Source: Gammaproteobacteria bacterium | GTDB taxonomy: Bacteria; Pseudomonadota; Gammaproteobacteria; CAIRSR01 | Assembly (NCBI GenBank): GCA_963575655.1 | Contig: CAUYTY010000189.1 | Coordinates: forward strand, 1 to 36,813 | DNA length: 36,813 bases | Reading direction: 5' to 3' | Shown: positions 1 through 8,237 of the stretch, one piece after another | Position numbering within the stretch: position 1 is the stretch's first letter | Layout of the letters: each line of letters begins with the position of its first letter | The notes under the pieces: model-generated | Database searches by the model: none | What the model saw: only the letters and a program-made list of their open reading frames with translations | Told to the model about the DNA's origin: nothing | Made by a program: the position numbers and the translations under genes

Positions 1-283
1 GAATGTGATGAGATGTTTAACAAATCCCTGATTGCTTACGTCGAACTCAGGTTAACTAGGGTCTGGCCGAAAACCCCGATTTTGTGCTTCACAACCCGGA
101 GAATTGCCAGCTATTAGCCAAGGGTTGAGCGAAACGCCCTTCTCTGATCGCAGCAAAAATTGTCTTTCAATCTTGGAGGGTCGTGAATTTTCCACAGGAT
201 CCTGGAGTAGAGCTTCACTCAACCCCCAGCTAATGGCTCATAACCCTCTGAGTTGCAAAATCAGGACAATTTTCAGCCAAACA
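1..283. other. Stretch without a recognisable gene
   Basis: I see no convincing coding region here on either strand. Open frames are short, lack family motifs and have no good ribosome binding site. The stretch lies just downstream of the decayed toxin fragment on the minus strand and may be part of the same degraded accessory region. Confidence 0.5.
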
Positions 284-526
284 CTAGATATCATTGTTAT
301 TGCGCTTTCCAATCAAGGCGACTTTTACCTTATCGTCTGCGACTCGGTAGATTATTAGACATTCTCCGACATCGAAGCCCAGGTAATTCGATCCTTTGAT
401 CGGTTGAGTGTCGAGAAGTTCTTGGTTTTTGCAGAGCGCAATAATGCCTAAGACAACTTGCCGAAATTGGCTGCGCAGGAATCTGCCAACCCATTCGATA
501 AGAATCCAACTTTGTAGAGCGTCAGC
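284..526 (-). pseudogene. Decayed RelE/ParE-family toxin remnant
   Basis: Reading the minus strand towards a TAG at 286-284 gives a frame whose C-terminal half looks like a RelE-family mRNA interferase. It contains QPIKGSNYLGFDVGECLIIY followed by RVADDKVKVALIGKRN, matching the family pattern 'KPLKGS..L..VGEYRIIYRVEDD.V.V..IGKRND'. I find no ATG in this frame ahead of the conserved part, and the frame stops right after GKRNNNDI, a few residues earlier than usual. It lies directly downstream of an antitoxin-like remnant, the normal order for relBE-type operons. I infer a dead toxin gene that lost its start. The family call rests on the C-terminal half; the N-terminal half is weak. Confidence 0.55.
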
Positions 527-527
527 C

Positions 528-755
528 TCACAATAATTTTCCTGTAACCTCGGCCCCGAGAAATTCTTCTGTCTTGGCCCTACGATCCATTTCTATTCAA
601 TATGCATCCTCCAGGGCCTGCAAGCGTATAAACTCCCAAAAGGAAAGTAGTACAGCTGCGTCTCGACCATTTCTCTCCACAATGATGAGTTCTGTCTGTG
701 CCGTATCAAGGTACAAACAAAAGCGATTTTTGATCGTGGTAATAGTAGCTTTCAT
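528..755 (-). pseudogene. Phd/YefM-like antitoxin with in-frame TGA
   Basis: An ATG at 755 opens a 52-residue frame with Phd/YefM-type antitoxin features: an N-terminal MKATITTIKNRFCLYLDTAQ, a NGRDAAVLLS strand-turn, and FIRLQALEDAY. The typical continuation 'LEDAYW' is cut by TGA at 599-597, a single-base change from TGG. Past it the same frame continues with antitoxin-like residues (RRAKTEEFLGAEVTGKLL) to a second TGA at 530-528. Such antitoxins bind DNA through the N-terminal part and neutralise a RelE/ParE toxin through the C-terminal part. Losing the tail would remove the neutralising part, which fits a toxin that is also broken. Family call by motif; a sequencing error at the TGA cannot be excluded. 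Confidence 0.55.
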
Positions 756-1351
756 GGACAATCACACAGTAACACCATATGTTAAGATTGCCCGTTTTAA
801 CTGATTTGGATCGACAACAGACCAAGGCCACGACCTAGCCCACCAAATTCAAAGTAGATACCAAAAAATCCTTCGACTAGTATGGTACTGCCAGATTCGT
901 AAAAAAGCATAACTTTCACCTAACGGGCGGAGGTTAGGTAAGAAATTATATTGTAGTCAGGTATATAAGTTTGTACCTACGGATAGGCGTTAGGTAAAGG
1001 CTATGTTGATGCGCGGAGTCTTTCTGATATGGAATTTATTCTTGGCACAACTACCCACAAGGAAAACACTGAGTTATTCGCCGCCGTGTTGCCCGATAAA
1101 CGGCTCGATTCTTCTGGCGCGTATTGGGTGTGTGGTTAGGGATCGGATGGAGGCTGAACAGTGCCCCTGTTGCTACCTACCGGAGAAAATGATAGTTGGG
1201 GTCTCTGCCTTGCTGGCGTTGGGAACCAAACAACAGCGCCTCTTGTCACAAACCAAGGTACTTCAGTGAGAAGGGACAACAAGTGGGACTACCAACAACA
1301 CGGCAAGCGCGGCCTACGGAGTAGAAAACTCTAAATTGAGGATAAATCACG
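756..1351. other. Gene-free stretch with small hairpins
   Basis: No gene is recognised. There are two small inverted repeats: 918-924 with 933-939 (ACCTAAC/GTTAGGT) and 960-964 with 975-979 (AGGTA/TACCT). The plus-strand frame at 1003-1269 and an alternative short frame from 1030 (starts MEFILGTTTHKENTELFA) do not resemble a family I know. The latter ends after about 36 codons, so it may be a gene remnant. Confidence 0.4.
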
Positions 1352-1500
1352 GAGGAAGAAACCGCATAGGATGCGGTGAAGAACAAACCGCATCAATCGA
1401 GTAACTGCATTCGACACAAGATGTATTCCTCTGATCGAGTGTACGACCTTGGAATGACCATCACCGCTGGAGAACACCGCGAATGATGCGGTTACCTATA
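1352..1500. repeat. GGATGCGGTGA...ACCGCATC repeat, copy 1
   Basis: An imperfect palindromic repeat with the core AGGATGCGGTGAAGAAC-AAACCGCATCA at about 1369-1400, and a second ATGATGCGGTTA near 1483-1494. Related copies flank the long inverted repeat near 10.53 kb and 10.80 kb. The arrangement of GATGCGGT and ACCGCATC arms lets the transcript fold, as in REP-type intergenic repeats. Confidence 0.5.
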
Positions 1501-1527
1501 ATTCAATCCACTCGTCACTCCAGAAGG

Positions 1528-1637
1528 AATTGCCGGAATCCAGGGCACAGAAGTATGATCTATCGACCATATCCTCCATGCTCTCCGGATTCCGACACTC
1601 CTTACCGAAATGACGGATAGGTAGCAACTTGGATTGT
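1528..1637. repeat. Intergenic ATTCCGG/GGTAGCAACTTGG repeat, copy 1
   Basis: Segments GGATTCCGACACTCC, ACCGAAATGACGG and ATAGGTAGCAACTTGG occur in this order. The same order with small changes recurs at about 3288-3370 on the other side of guaA. GTAGC-AACTTGGGT-like motifs recur again in the hairpin element at 15721-15810. This is a dispersed intergenic repeat family of unknown function. Confidence 0.5.
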
Positions 1638-1640
1638 CTT

Positions 1641-3218
1641 TCATTCCCACTCAATGGTAGCGGGGGGTTTCCCGGAAATGTCATAGACTACCCGGGAAAT
1701 ACGCGAGATCTCATTGATAATGCGGTGGGAGATACGTTCTAAAAGATCATAGGGCAGATGAACCCAACGCGCAGTCATAAAGTCTACCGTCTGTACCGCA
1801 CGCAACGCGACCACGTAATCATAATGGCGAGCATCCCCCAATACACCAACACTCTTCACGGGCAGGAAGACAACAAAGGCCTGGGAAATTTCATGATAGA
1901 GCCCCGCCCGATGTAGCTCCCCAAGATAGATATGATCAGCGGCACGCAAAATCTCAGCATATTCCTGCTTTACCTCCCCTAAAATACGTACCCCCAGCCC
2001 CGGACCTGGAAAGGGATGACGATAAACTAGGTCGTAGGGTAGACCTAATTCAACACCAATCTTGCGGACCTCATCCTTGAATAATTCACGCAACGGCTCA
2101 ATTAACATGAGCCGCATCCGCTCCGGCAACCCTCCCACATTGTGGTGAGACTTGATCACATGGGCCTTGCCAGTACGCGCCCCTGCCGATTCAATGACAT
2201 CGGGATAGATAGTACCTTGGGCAAGCCAACGCACCCCCGCAAGTTTATTTGCCTCCTCCTCGAAGACCTCAATAAACAACCGACCAATCACCTTGCGTTT
2301 CAATTCCGGGTCAGTCACCCCAACCAACGCACTAAAAAAACGCTCCGCAGCATCCACCCGTATGACCCGTACCCCAAGGTGACGCGCAAAGGTGGCCATT
2401 ACCTGATCACCCTCGTGTAGACGCAGCAACCCGTTATCCACAAAGACGCAGGTAAGTTGATCGCCAATCGCCCGATGCATTAAAGCCGCGACCACTGCCG
2501 AATCCACTCCCCCCGATAGACCAAGTAAAACCTCGTCACTCCCCACCTGATTACGAATACGCGCAATGTTATCTTCGATAATATTGCTGGGGGTCCACAG
2601 CGCGGCACAACCGCAAATCTCATGGACAAAGCGGGAAAGGATGCGTATCCCCTGGCGCGTATGAGTAACCTCTGGGTGAAATTGGAGACCGTAGAAACCA
2701 CGTCCCTCATCGGCCATACCGGCCAGCGGTGCATGGTCGGTCTCAGAAATCACCTTAAAACCCGGCGGCAGAATACGAACCCGATCACCATGACTCATCC
2801 ATACGTCAAGCAATCCATAACCCTCGGGGCTGGCGTGATCCTCAATCTCGGCCAGAAGTCGGGAATGACTGCGGGCACGAACCTGGGCATAACCATATTC
2901 ACGCTTCGCGGAAGATTCCACCTCACCACCCAATTGGGCCGCCATGGTTTGGAGTCCGTAACAAATCCCAAGTACCGGTACCCCCAGATCAAATACCGCT
3001 TGGGGGGCACGCGGGGTATTCTCGGCAGTGACCGATTCTGGTCCACCCGATAAAATAATGCCCTTCGGGGTAAAAGCCCGGACCTCCACCTCGGAAATAT
3101 CGTAGGGAAGAATCTCGCAATAGACCCCCGCCTCCCGCACCCGGCGGGCGATGAGTTGGGTGTATTGGGAACCAAAATCTAGGATCAATATGCGGTCAGT
3201 ATGAAGGTTGGCGGTCAT
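1641..3218 (-). CDS. guaA: GMP synthase (glutamine-hydrolysing)
   Basis: Converts XMP to GMP using ATP and glutamine, the last step of guanine nucleotide synthesis in the cytoplasm. The protein has 525 residues, the usual length. It opens with a class I glutamine amidotransferase domain: nucleophile Cys86 in GICYGLQ, and His181/Glu183 in FHPEVTH. This is followed by an ATP-pyrophosphatase domain with the P-loop SGGVDS at 235-240 and the dimerisation domain ending TIEWE, the canonical GuaA C-terminus. The ATG at 3218 gives the expected N-terminus ([12 protein letters not shown]), although no good Shine-Dalgarno sequence precedes it. guaB, its common partner, is not upstream; soxB lies 183 bp away on the same strand. 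Dispersed repeats lie on both sides. Confidence 0.98.
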   Translation of the reverse strand: MTANLHTDRILILDFGSQYTQLIARRVREAGVYCEILPYDISEVEVRAFTPKGIILSGGPESVTAENTPRAPQAVFDLGVPVLGICYGLQTMAAQLGGEVESSAKREYGYAQVRARSHSRLLAEIEDHASPEGYGLLDVWMSHGDRVRILPPGFKVISETDHAPLAGMADEGRGFYGLQFHPEVTHTRQGIRILSRFVHEICGCAALWTPSNIIEDNIARIRNQVGSDEVLLGLSGGVDSAVVAALMHRAIGDQLTCVFVDNGLLRLHEGDQVMATFARHLGVRVIRVDAAERFFSALVGVTDPELKRKVIGRLFIEVFEEEANKLAGVRWLAQGTIYPDVIESAGARTGKAHVIKSHHNVGGLPERMRLMLIEPLRELFKDEVRKIGVELGLPYDLVYRHPFPGPGLGVRILGEVKQEYAEILRAADHIYLGELHRAGLYHEISQAFVVFLPVKSVGVLGDARHYDYVVALRAVQTVDFMTARWVHLPYDLLERISHRIINEISRISRVVYDISGKPPATIEWE

Positions 3219-3287
3219 GTTTAGAGGATTGATGGTTCGTGGGTCTACAATTCAGTCTGAGACTGTTGTAACGGTTATAATCTATGG

Positions 3288-3370
3288 CCTACGTCCCTGT
3301 GCTTCTGAATTCCGGCAATCCCCACCGAAATGACGACCTAAGAGGTTATAGGTAGCAATCTGAGTTAGAG
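3288..3370. repeat. Intergenic ATTCCGG/GGTAGCAA repeat, copy 2
   Basis: The segments AATTCCGGCAATCCCC, ACCGAAATGACGA and TATAGGTAGCAATCTGAG appear in the same order as in the copy at 1528-1637. The two copies bracket guaA in the same orientation. Between this repeat and the guaA start there is no clear promoter I can assign. Confidence 0.5.
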
Positions 3371-3401
3371 AATTTTGCTACTTGTTTCACCATCCGTAGC
3401 C

Positions 3402-5144
3402 TCATCCCAATAGGCCGGAGTAGTCGGCAATACCAGGATTACCCCGAACGTTTTTGAGGATCGGGGTGTTGACTCGCTCGATGCGCACCGTGTTTTTCTC
3501 TCGTAGGTAGCGAACCACCACATCCCAGATATCGTCGAGGTCGTCTGGCTGCTCCTTTATACTCGCCCAGCCCGCTACCAGATATTCACGCTTTGCCTCT
3601 AGTGGTCGATTGCCAATTTGTATCTCGGTAATTCGCTTACCGATGGTTTCGTTGGGGTCAAGTACATAGTTGATCCCCCCGACGCGCACCATATCGCCTC
3701 CTTGTTGGTAATACGGGTCCTTGTGAAAGAGGTTGTCGCAGATATCCTCCAGGGTAGCGTGGAGCTGCTCTCCGGTAATGCGCGAGAGAGTCACCTTCGG
3801 ATAGGTAATTGCCGTTTGGGCCATAACCTGCTCAAAGGTAATCTCCTCCCCCGCCAATACCGTAGTCCCCCACCGAAAACCCGGTGACAACGCAACATCC
3901 GCCCCTTTTACCGCCATCAGGGCATCCACAATTAGCTGATCAAACGTACCATTAAAATTGCCACGTCGATACAAAGTAGTTTCGGTGGTGGCGATCCGTT
4001 CCTGAAGCCGATTGAGCCAAGGCTTACGAACTTGATCAATTAGCGCCGTCATCCCTGGGTCGGGGGCGAGTAGGTTGGAGAAGACTGGGAGCAAACGATA
4101 GCGATAGTCAACAACCGTGGCCCCCTTGACCTCCAGGTCCAGTACCGATAGGAACTTGCCCTGAGAACCGGAATTGATGACTAGGGTCTTACCACCCGGA
4201 TTGTCCATCAGAACTGGGGCCGGTATTCCATCGTGGGTATGACCGCCGAGAATGGCGTGCAACCCGCGCACACGACTCGCCATCTTGAGGTCCACGTCCA
4301 TCCCGTTGTGCGACAGAAGCACCACCACCTCGGCCCCCTGGCTGCGGGCCTCATCAATCGTGGCCTGGAGGTGTTCCTCACGGATCCCAAACGACCAGTG
4401 CGCAACCTTGTAGGCGGGATTGGCAATACTCGTGTAGGGAAATGCCTGCCCAATGATGGCCACTCGGTGCCCACCAACTTCCTTAATCACAAACGGCGGA
4501 AAAATCAGGTCGCCAAACTCCTGATCCTGGAGATTTTGCGCCAAGAAATCGATGCGCCCCTTGAGGTCATGCTCAACGAGTTGTTTGACACGCTCCTCAC
4601 CGTAGGTAAATTCCCAGTGCCCGACCATGCAATCGACCCCAAGCAGTTTGCAGGCGTCTACCATATCCTGCCCTTGAGTCCACAAGGCGGTTGCCGACCC
4701 CTGCCAGGTGTCACCACCGTCCAGAAGCAGGCTGTTCCCGTCGCCCACGACCGCACGCAACTGCTTGACCAGGGTACAAAGGTGGGCGAAGCCACCCACT
4801 TTGCCGTAGCGGTGCGCAGTCTCCTCGAAGCGTAGGTAGCTCAAAGCCGATGCCCCAAAACTATCCTGGGAAATACCGAAGTGTTCGAGGAAGGCAGCAC
4901 CCACCAGGTGCGGAACCTTACCAAATGCACCACCGACACCTAGGTTTACATTCGGTTCCCGGAAATAAACCGGCAGGAGCTGGGCATGGGCATCAGTGAA
5001 GTGCAACAACCGCACATTGCCAAAACGCGGTATCTCGTAGGGGTCGCTCGGTTGGAGACGTTCAGCAAATACCGATCGCCCACCCAACCCGGCAATACCA
5101 GCGAGCCCCATGAGTTTAAGAAGTTCACGACGGGAAAGGGACAT
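3402..5144 (-). CDS. soxB: Thiosulfohydrolase SoxB
   Basis: SoxB is the dimanganese hydrolase of the periplasmic Sox pathway. It releases sulfate from the cysteine-S-thiosulfonate carried on SoxY. The 580-residue protein begins with a twin-arginine signal (SRRELLKLMGLAGIAG), so it should be exported folded by Tat. The metallophosphatase domain shows HFTDAHAQ (Asp51, His53), LDGGDTWQGS (141-150), GHWEFT (175-180, a SoxB-type motif), SHNGMD (278-283) and GGHTHD (300-305). A 5'-nucleotidase C-terminal domain follows. The ATG at 5144 has GGAG nine bases upstream. No soxXYZA gene is in the window, so either the Sox genes are scattered or the rest lie elsewhere, as in sulfur-storing gammaproteobacteria that lack SoxCD. 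It faces the Rieske fusion gene across 328 bp. Confidence 0.95.
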   Translation of the reverse strand: MSLSRRELLKLMGLAGIAGLGGRSVFAERLQPSDPYEIPRFGNVRLLHFTDAHAQLLPVYFREPNVNLGVGGAFGKVPHLVGAAFLEHFGISQDSFGASALSYLRFEETAHRYGKVGGFAHLCTLVKQLRAVVGDGNSLLLDGGDTWQGSATALWTQGQDMVDACKLLGVDCMVGHWEFTYGEERVKQLVEHDLKGRIDFLAQNLQDQEFGDLIFPPFVIKEVGGHRVAIIGQAFPYTSIANPAYKVAHWSFGIREEHLQATIDEARSQGAEVVVLLSHNGMDVDLKMASRVRGLHAILGGHTHDGIPAPVLMDNPGGKTLVINSGSQGKFLSVLDLEVKGATVVDYRYRLLPVFSNLLAPDPGMTALIDQVRKPWLNRLQERIATTETTLYRRGNFNGTFDQLIVDALMAVKGADVALSPGFRWGTTVLAGEEITFEQVMAQTAITYPKVTLSRITGEQLHATLEDICDNLFHKDPYYQQGGDMVRVGGINYVLDPNETIGKRITEIQIGNRPLEAKREYLVAGWASIKEQPDDLDDIWDVVVRYLREKNTVRIERVNTPILKNVRGNPGIADYSGLLG

Positions 5145-5472
5145 TGGTCCATTCTCCAGAGAATTAGTCGAGATTGCCCAACCTAGGTTTTCACTCGAGA
5201 TTGATCCAGCATCGACAATCTGAGTCAGCCAACCCCCAGTGGGTCAATCAGGATTGATCTAGTTTCCTAGCAAATCAATCAAGAAACCCGAATAGAAGGA
5301 AAGACCGTGGCCTACCTTCAATCTGCTGAATCCTAAATATAAAATTTCCAAAATCCAAAGTCGGATGGTCAACATATCGCACTCTTTTAAGAACCTCGTG
5401 CAACTTTCTGTTCCATAGAGTAATCTACGTCCCTTCGAAGCCTATTACCACCCTAACTCACAGGGAACCAAG
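5145..5472. other. Divergent intergenic region between soxB and Rieske fusion gene
   Basis: This 328-bp space must carry the promoters for soxB (leftward) and the fusion gene (rightward). It contains several GATTGATC/CAATCA-type half sites between about 5200 and 5285 (for example GATTGATCC, TCAATCAGGATTGATC and AATCAATCAAG) that could bind a regulator. I cannot assign -35/-10 boxes with confidence. Confidence 0.35.
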
Positions 5473-6099
5473 ATGAGCGATGCTCTTAACTATTTGATTA
5501 GTGCGCGCCCGGATGCAATCCTGCCCTACTTTAAGTTTCTGAAAGAGGCAGGTAAACATCTCGACCCTAAGACGCGCGATCTCATTTCTGTTATCACTAA
5601 GGTCCATTCCCAAACGGATAGGGGTTTCCGCCAATATCTTACGCGTGCCTTGCGTGATGGAGTAGCACCGATAGAAATATTGGACGCCCTCCTGATGGCC
5701 TTTCCCGCGCTGGGACTCGCCAAAATCGTATGGGCAGTGGATATTCTGTTAGAGATGGACCTCCCCGAGTTTCGCCCGGAGAATCTCGGTACTGATGGAC
5801 GTTGGCATGATGTCATGGCCATCGACGAGGCCGCCGAGGGTAGTGTCACCTACCGTGAGTGCGACAACCGTCACCTTTTTATCTACCGCAAAGGCGAGGC
5901 CGTGCAGGTCTACGACAGCCGCTGCCCTCACCAAGTCACCGACATACCGCATCTGGCCCTGGATGGTCTACGCCTCACCTGCCCCAAGCATAATTGGGCC
6001 TTCGATGTAAGTACTGGTGAGTGTGTTGCCAAAGGCGAGCGCTCCTTACGAACCTTTGAAAACAAGGTCGAGGACGGCCGTCTAAAGGTCTTTTGGTAG
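5473..6099 (+). CDS. AhpD/carboxymuconolactone-decarboxylase-like domain fused to Rieske [2Fe-2S] domain
   Basis: A 208-residue two-domain protein. Residues 1-105 are helical and resemble the carboxymuconolactone decarboxylase/AhpD fold (FLKEAGKHLDPKTRDLISVI, then DGVAPIEILDALLMAFPALG). I see no CxxC redox pair, so AhpD-type peroxidase chemistry is not supported. Residues about 115-208 form a small ferredoxin-type Rieske domain with the ligand set CPH and CPKH, which should hold a [2Fe-2S] cluster through two Cys and two His. There is no signal peptide, so it is probably cytoplasmic. The ATG at 5473 follows AGGGA with good spacing, and a terminator lies about 95 bp downstream, so the gene is probably monocistronic. 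Role unknown; electron transfer linked to sulfur or aromatic metabolism is conjecture. Confidence 0.8.
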   Translation: MSDALNYLISARPDAILPYFKFLKEAGKHLDPKTRDLISVITKVHSQTDRGFRQYLTRALRDGVAPIEILDALLMAFPALGLAKIVWAVDILLEMDLPEFRPENLGTDGRWHDVMAIDEAAEGSVTYRECDNRHLFIYRKGEAVQVYDSRCPHQVTDIPHLALDGLRLTCPKHNWAFDVSTGECVAKGERSLRTFENKVEDGRLKVFW

Positions 6100-6194
6100 G
6101 TTGTTCAGTGATTTACCTCGATACTCGTTTCGGTGCCCCCTACTGATTACCTGTCCACTATCGTGGGACGGTGACCGAAACGGGTACCCTGGTT

Positions 6195-6218
6195 CCCAGG
6201 CTAGGTCTGGGTTTTTTT
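6195..6218 (+). terminator. Rho-independent terminator after the Rieske fusion gene
   Basis: CCCAG at 6195-6199 pairs with CTGGG at 6207-6211 and is followed at once by a run of seven T. It lies between the Rieske fusion gene and the lytic transglycosylase gene and argues against co-transcription. It also argues against using the upstream ATG at 6171 as the start of the next gene. Confidence 0.7.
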
Positions 6219-6248
6219 GTATTTAAGAGATGCAGGGGAAGAAAAGTA

Positions 6249-8078
6249 ATGCGCAAAAACAGTTTCCGTTTCTTGGTGGCGGGTGGTGCCGCCCTGTTTG
6301 TAGCCCTCTCCCTCGTTCCCGTTTTCAGCGGCGCGGACCCCGAGTTGCCGGATGAGGCCTTTGCCCAGGTCATCGCAGCCGATGATCCGTTTCCTCACCA
6401 GCAAGAACTCGCCGCCCGTGTCAGTTTTTGGCGTCACGTCTTCGGGGTCTGGGATCGTCGCCAGGTAGCCCTGCACGACATGAATAACCCAGGGTTGGTG
6501 TACGAGGTCCTGACTCTACCCGACTCAAAAACTGAGAGTCGTAGCACGGATCGAAAAGAATTCATCCGCGAGCATGTCGAAGACCTGTCCCAACGTCTCC
6601 ACACTCTAGAGCAGAAGGTCGCGCGGGGAAATGACCTCGACGACAACGAGCAGGCACTGCTGAACAAATTTCGGACGCTTGGCAAGGTCTCTCAGCTACC
6701 CGGTGCCCATGAGCGGATCCGAATCCAACGCGGTATCCGCGATAAGTTCCTAGAAGGGGTAGAGATTAGCGGGCGTTACGACGCTCAATTTCGGCAGATC
6801 TTCCGTGCCCACGGGGTACCCGAGGACCTAGCCTTCCTGCCTCATGTGGAATCCTCCTTCCAGACCGGTGCCCGTTCGAGCGTTGGCGCCGTGGGTATCT
6901 GGCAATTCACTCTATCGGCGGCCCGTACCTTCATGAAGGTAAACGCCGCAGTGGATGAACGCTACGACCCAGTACTGGCTGCTGAGGGCTGTGCTCGCTA
7001 CCTCGCCCATGCCTACGAACAACTCGGAGACTGGGGACTTGCCATTACCTCCTACAATCATGGTATCGGTGGGATGGCGCGGGCGTCATCCGAATTCGGT
7101 ACGGACTTCCCAAAGATTCTGGAGGAGTACGACGGCCCCCTCTTCGGTTTCGACTCTCGTAACTTCTACGTGGAATTCCTGGCGGCCCGCGAAGTGGCCC
7201 GCAATGCTGAGCGCTACTTCAGTGAGGTACACCGCGAACGTCCCTTGGGTTGGGAAAAGGTGGCCCTGGACCATTCCGCCCCAATTCACAAGGTGGCTCG
7301 TGAATATGGGGTTGGTCTGAATGAGCTTACGGAGATCAACACTGCCCTGACCACTAGCGCCATGAAGGGTCGAGTCGCGCTACCGGAAGGCACCTCGATC
7401 TGGCTACCGGCCGGTACTCAGCAGCGACTGGCGGCGCGCACGGTGGACGAGGAAACCCCGGCCGAGCGGCCGATCCGAGTGGTACGTGCGCCTGAACCGA
7501 CTGCCGCGCGGATGATGGTGGCCATGGCCGAAGATTCCCTGTCGACACGCCCCAAGAAATTAGATGTCCCGACTGTGACTCATCGCGTTTTGGCGAGCAA
7601 GGATGATGATGACGACGACGAAGCCGACGATAGCGACGACAACACCAAACGGACTTCCAGGCATGTATCCGTCCACAGCAAGGCAGAGACAAGGCCAAAG
7701 GTCGAAAAGACCGTAGCAAGAGATGCTCGTACCGAAGAAAAGGCGGTATCCACCAAGAAGGCTGACATTGCGTCCGCGAAGACCACCACTGTGGTCACCA
7801 AAGGCGCTCAGGCGAAGGGTCCTCAAGCCAAAACTGTGGCAAAGACCGCCAAGGCCCAACCATCCAAGACTGCCCAAACGAAGGTTGCGCAAGTCGCCAA
7901 AGCCGCTCCGAGCAAGGGACAGGCGGCGACGCCAGTCAAGGTTGCTGCGACCAAGGCAGCCTCGGCGGCAACAGCTAAGGCCGCTGCTAAGCCGGTTGCC
8001 AAAGCTTCAACCCCTCTCCCTTCGACTGCCAAGAAGAAGGTCGCCACGGCTGCCAAGGGAACTGGTCGCCACGGCTAA
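6249..8078 (+). CDS. MltD-like membrane-bound lytic transglycosylase with long Lys/Ala-rich tail
   Basis: Cleaves peptidoglycan glycan strands to leave 1,6-anhydromuramic acid ends. The ATG at 6249 is chosen because AGGGGAAG precedes it by seven bases and it begins a signal sequence (MRKNSFRFLVAGGAALFVALSL). The frame also opens upstream at 6171, but that reads through a terminator hairpin. The SLT domain carries the catalytic Glu in PHVESSF (about residue 201), GAVGIWQF (213-220) and YNHG (269-272). A LysM-like segment follows at about 343-388 (PIHKVAREYGVGLNELTEIN...). The last 200 residues are low complexity: an acidic stretch (KDDDDDDEADDSDD), then a Lys/Ala/Thr-rich tail that could bind wall polymers or DNA. 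Total 609 residues, longer than typical MltD. Confidence 0.88.
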   Translation: MRKNSFRFLVAGGAALFVALSLVPVFSGADPELPDEAFAQVIAADDPFPHQQELAARVSFWRHVFGVWDRRQVALHDMNNPGLVYEVLTLPDSKTESRSTDRKEFIREHVEDLSQRLHTLEQKVARGNDLDDNEQALLNKFRTLGKVSQLPGAHERIRIQRGIRDKFLEGVEISGRYDAQFRQIFRAHGVPEDLAFLPHVESSFQTGARSSVGAVGIWQFTLSAARTFMKVNAAVDERYDPVLAAEGCARYLAHAYEQLGDWGLAITSYNHGIGGMARASSEFGTDFPKILEEYDGPLFGFDSRNFYVEFLAAREVARNAERYFSEVHRERPLGWEKVALDHSAPIHKVAREYGVGLNELTEINTALTTSAMKGRVALPEGTSIWLPAGTQQRLAARTVDEETPAERPIRVVRAPEPTAARMMVAMAEDSLSTRPKKLDVPTVTHRVLASKDDDDDDEADDSDDNTKRTSRHVSVHSKAETRPKVEKTVARDARTEEKAVSTKKADIASAKTTTVVTKGAQAKGPQAKTVAKTAKAQPSKTAQTKVAQVAKAAPSKGQAATPVKVAATKAASAATAKAAAKPVAKASTPLPSTAKKKVATAAKGTGRHG

Positions 8079-8237
8079 ATCGACGAACTTCACCGCAGAA
8101 GGTAAAGTACTAAGGGTGGACAGGCGAGAAACGCCTGCCCGCCCTCGTGCCTTGGTAGAAATATCCTCCTGAATCAAAAATCTCCTCGCTGTAAGTTGTC
8201 GTCATTCTCTCCCGCGAATGCCGGATTTTCTTTGAGA

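Noticed and set aside
1003-1269. 88-codon plus-strand frame with a CPCC motif
   Set aside because: The composition is irregular, no conserved pattern could be recognised, the region has repeats around it and there is no clear ribosome site. Not called as a gene.
3254-3281. TATAAT box and AGTCT-G-AGACT palindrome upstream of guaA
   Set aside because: The TATAAT is on the plus strand, pointing away from guaA, with no matching -35 at the right distance, and no plus-strand gene follows.
6171-6248. Upstream extension of the transglycosylase gene from the ATG at 6171
   Set aside because: It runs through a terminator hairpin with a T-run and would put 26 non-conserved residues before a good signal peptide; the ATG at 6249 has a good ribosome site.
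7823-8056. Minus-strand 77-codon Ala-rich frame opposite the transglycosylase tail
   Set aside because: It is the complement of the repetitive Lys/Ala codons and has no independent support.
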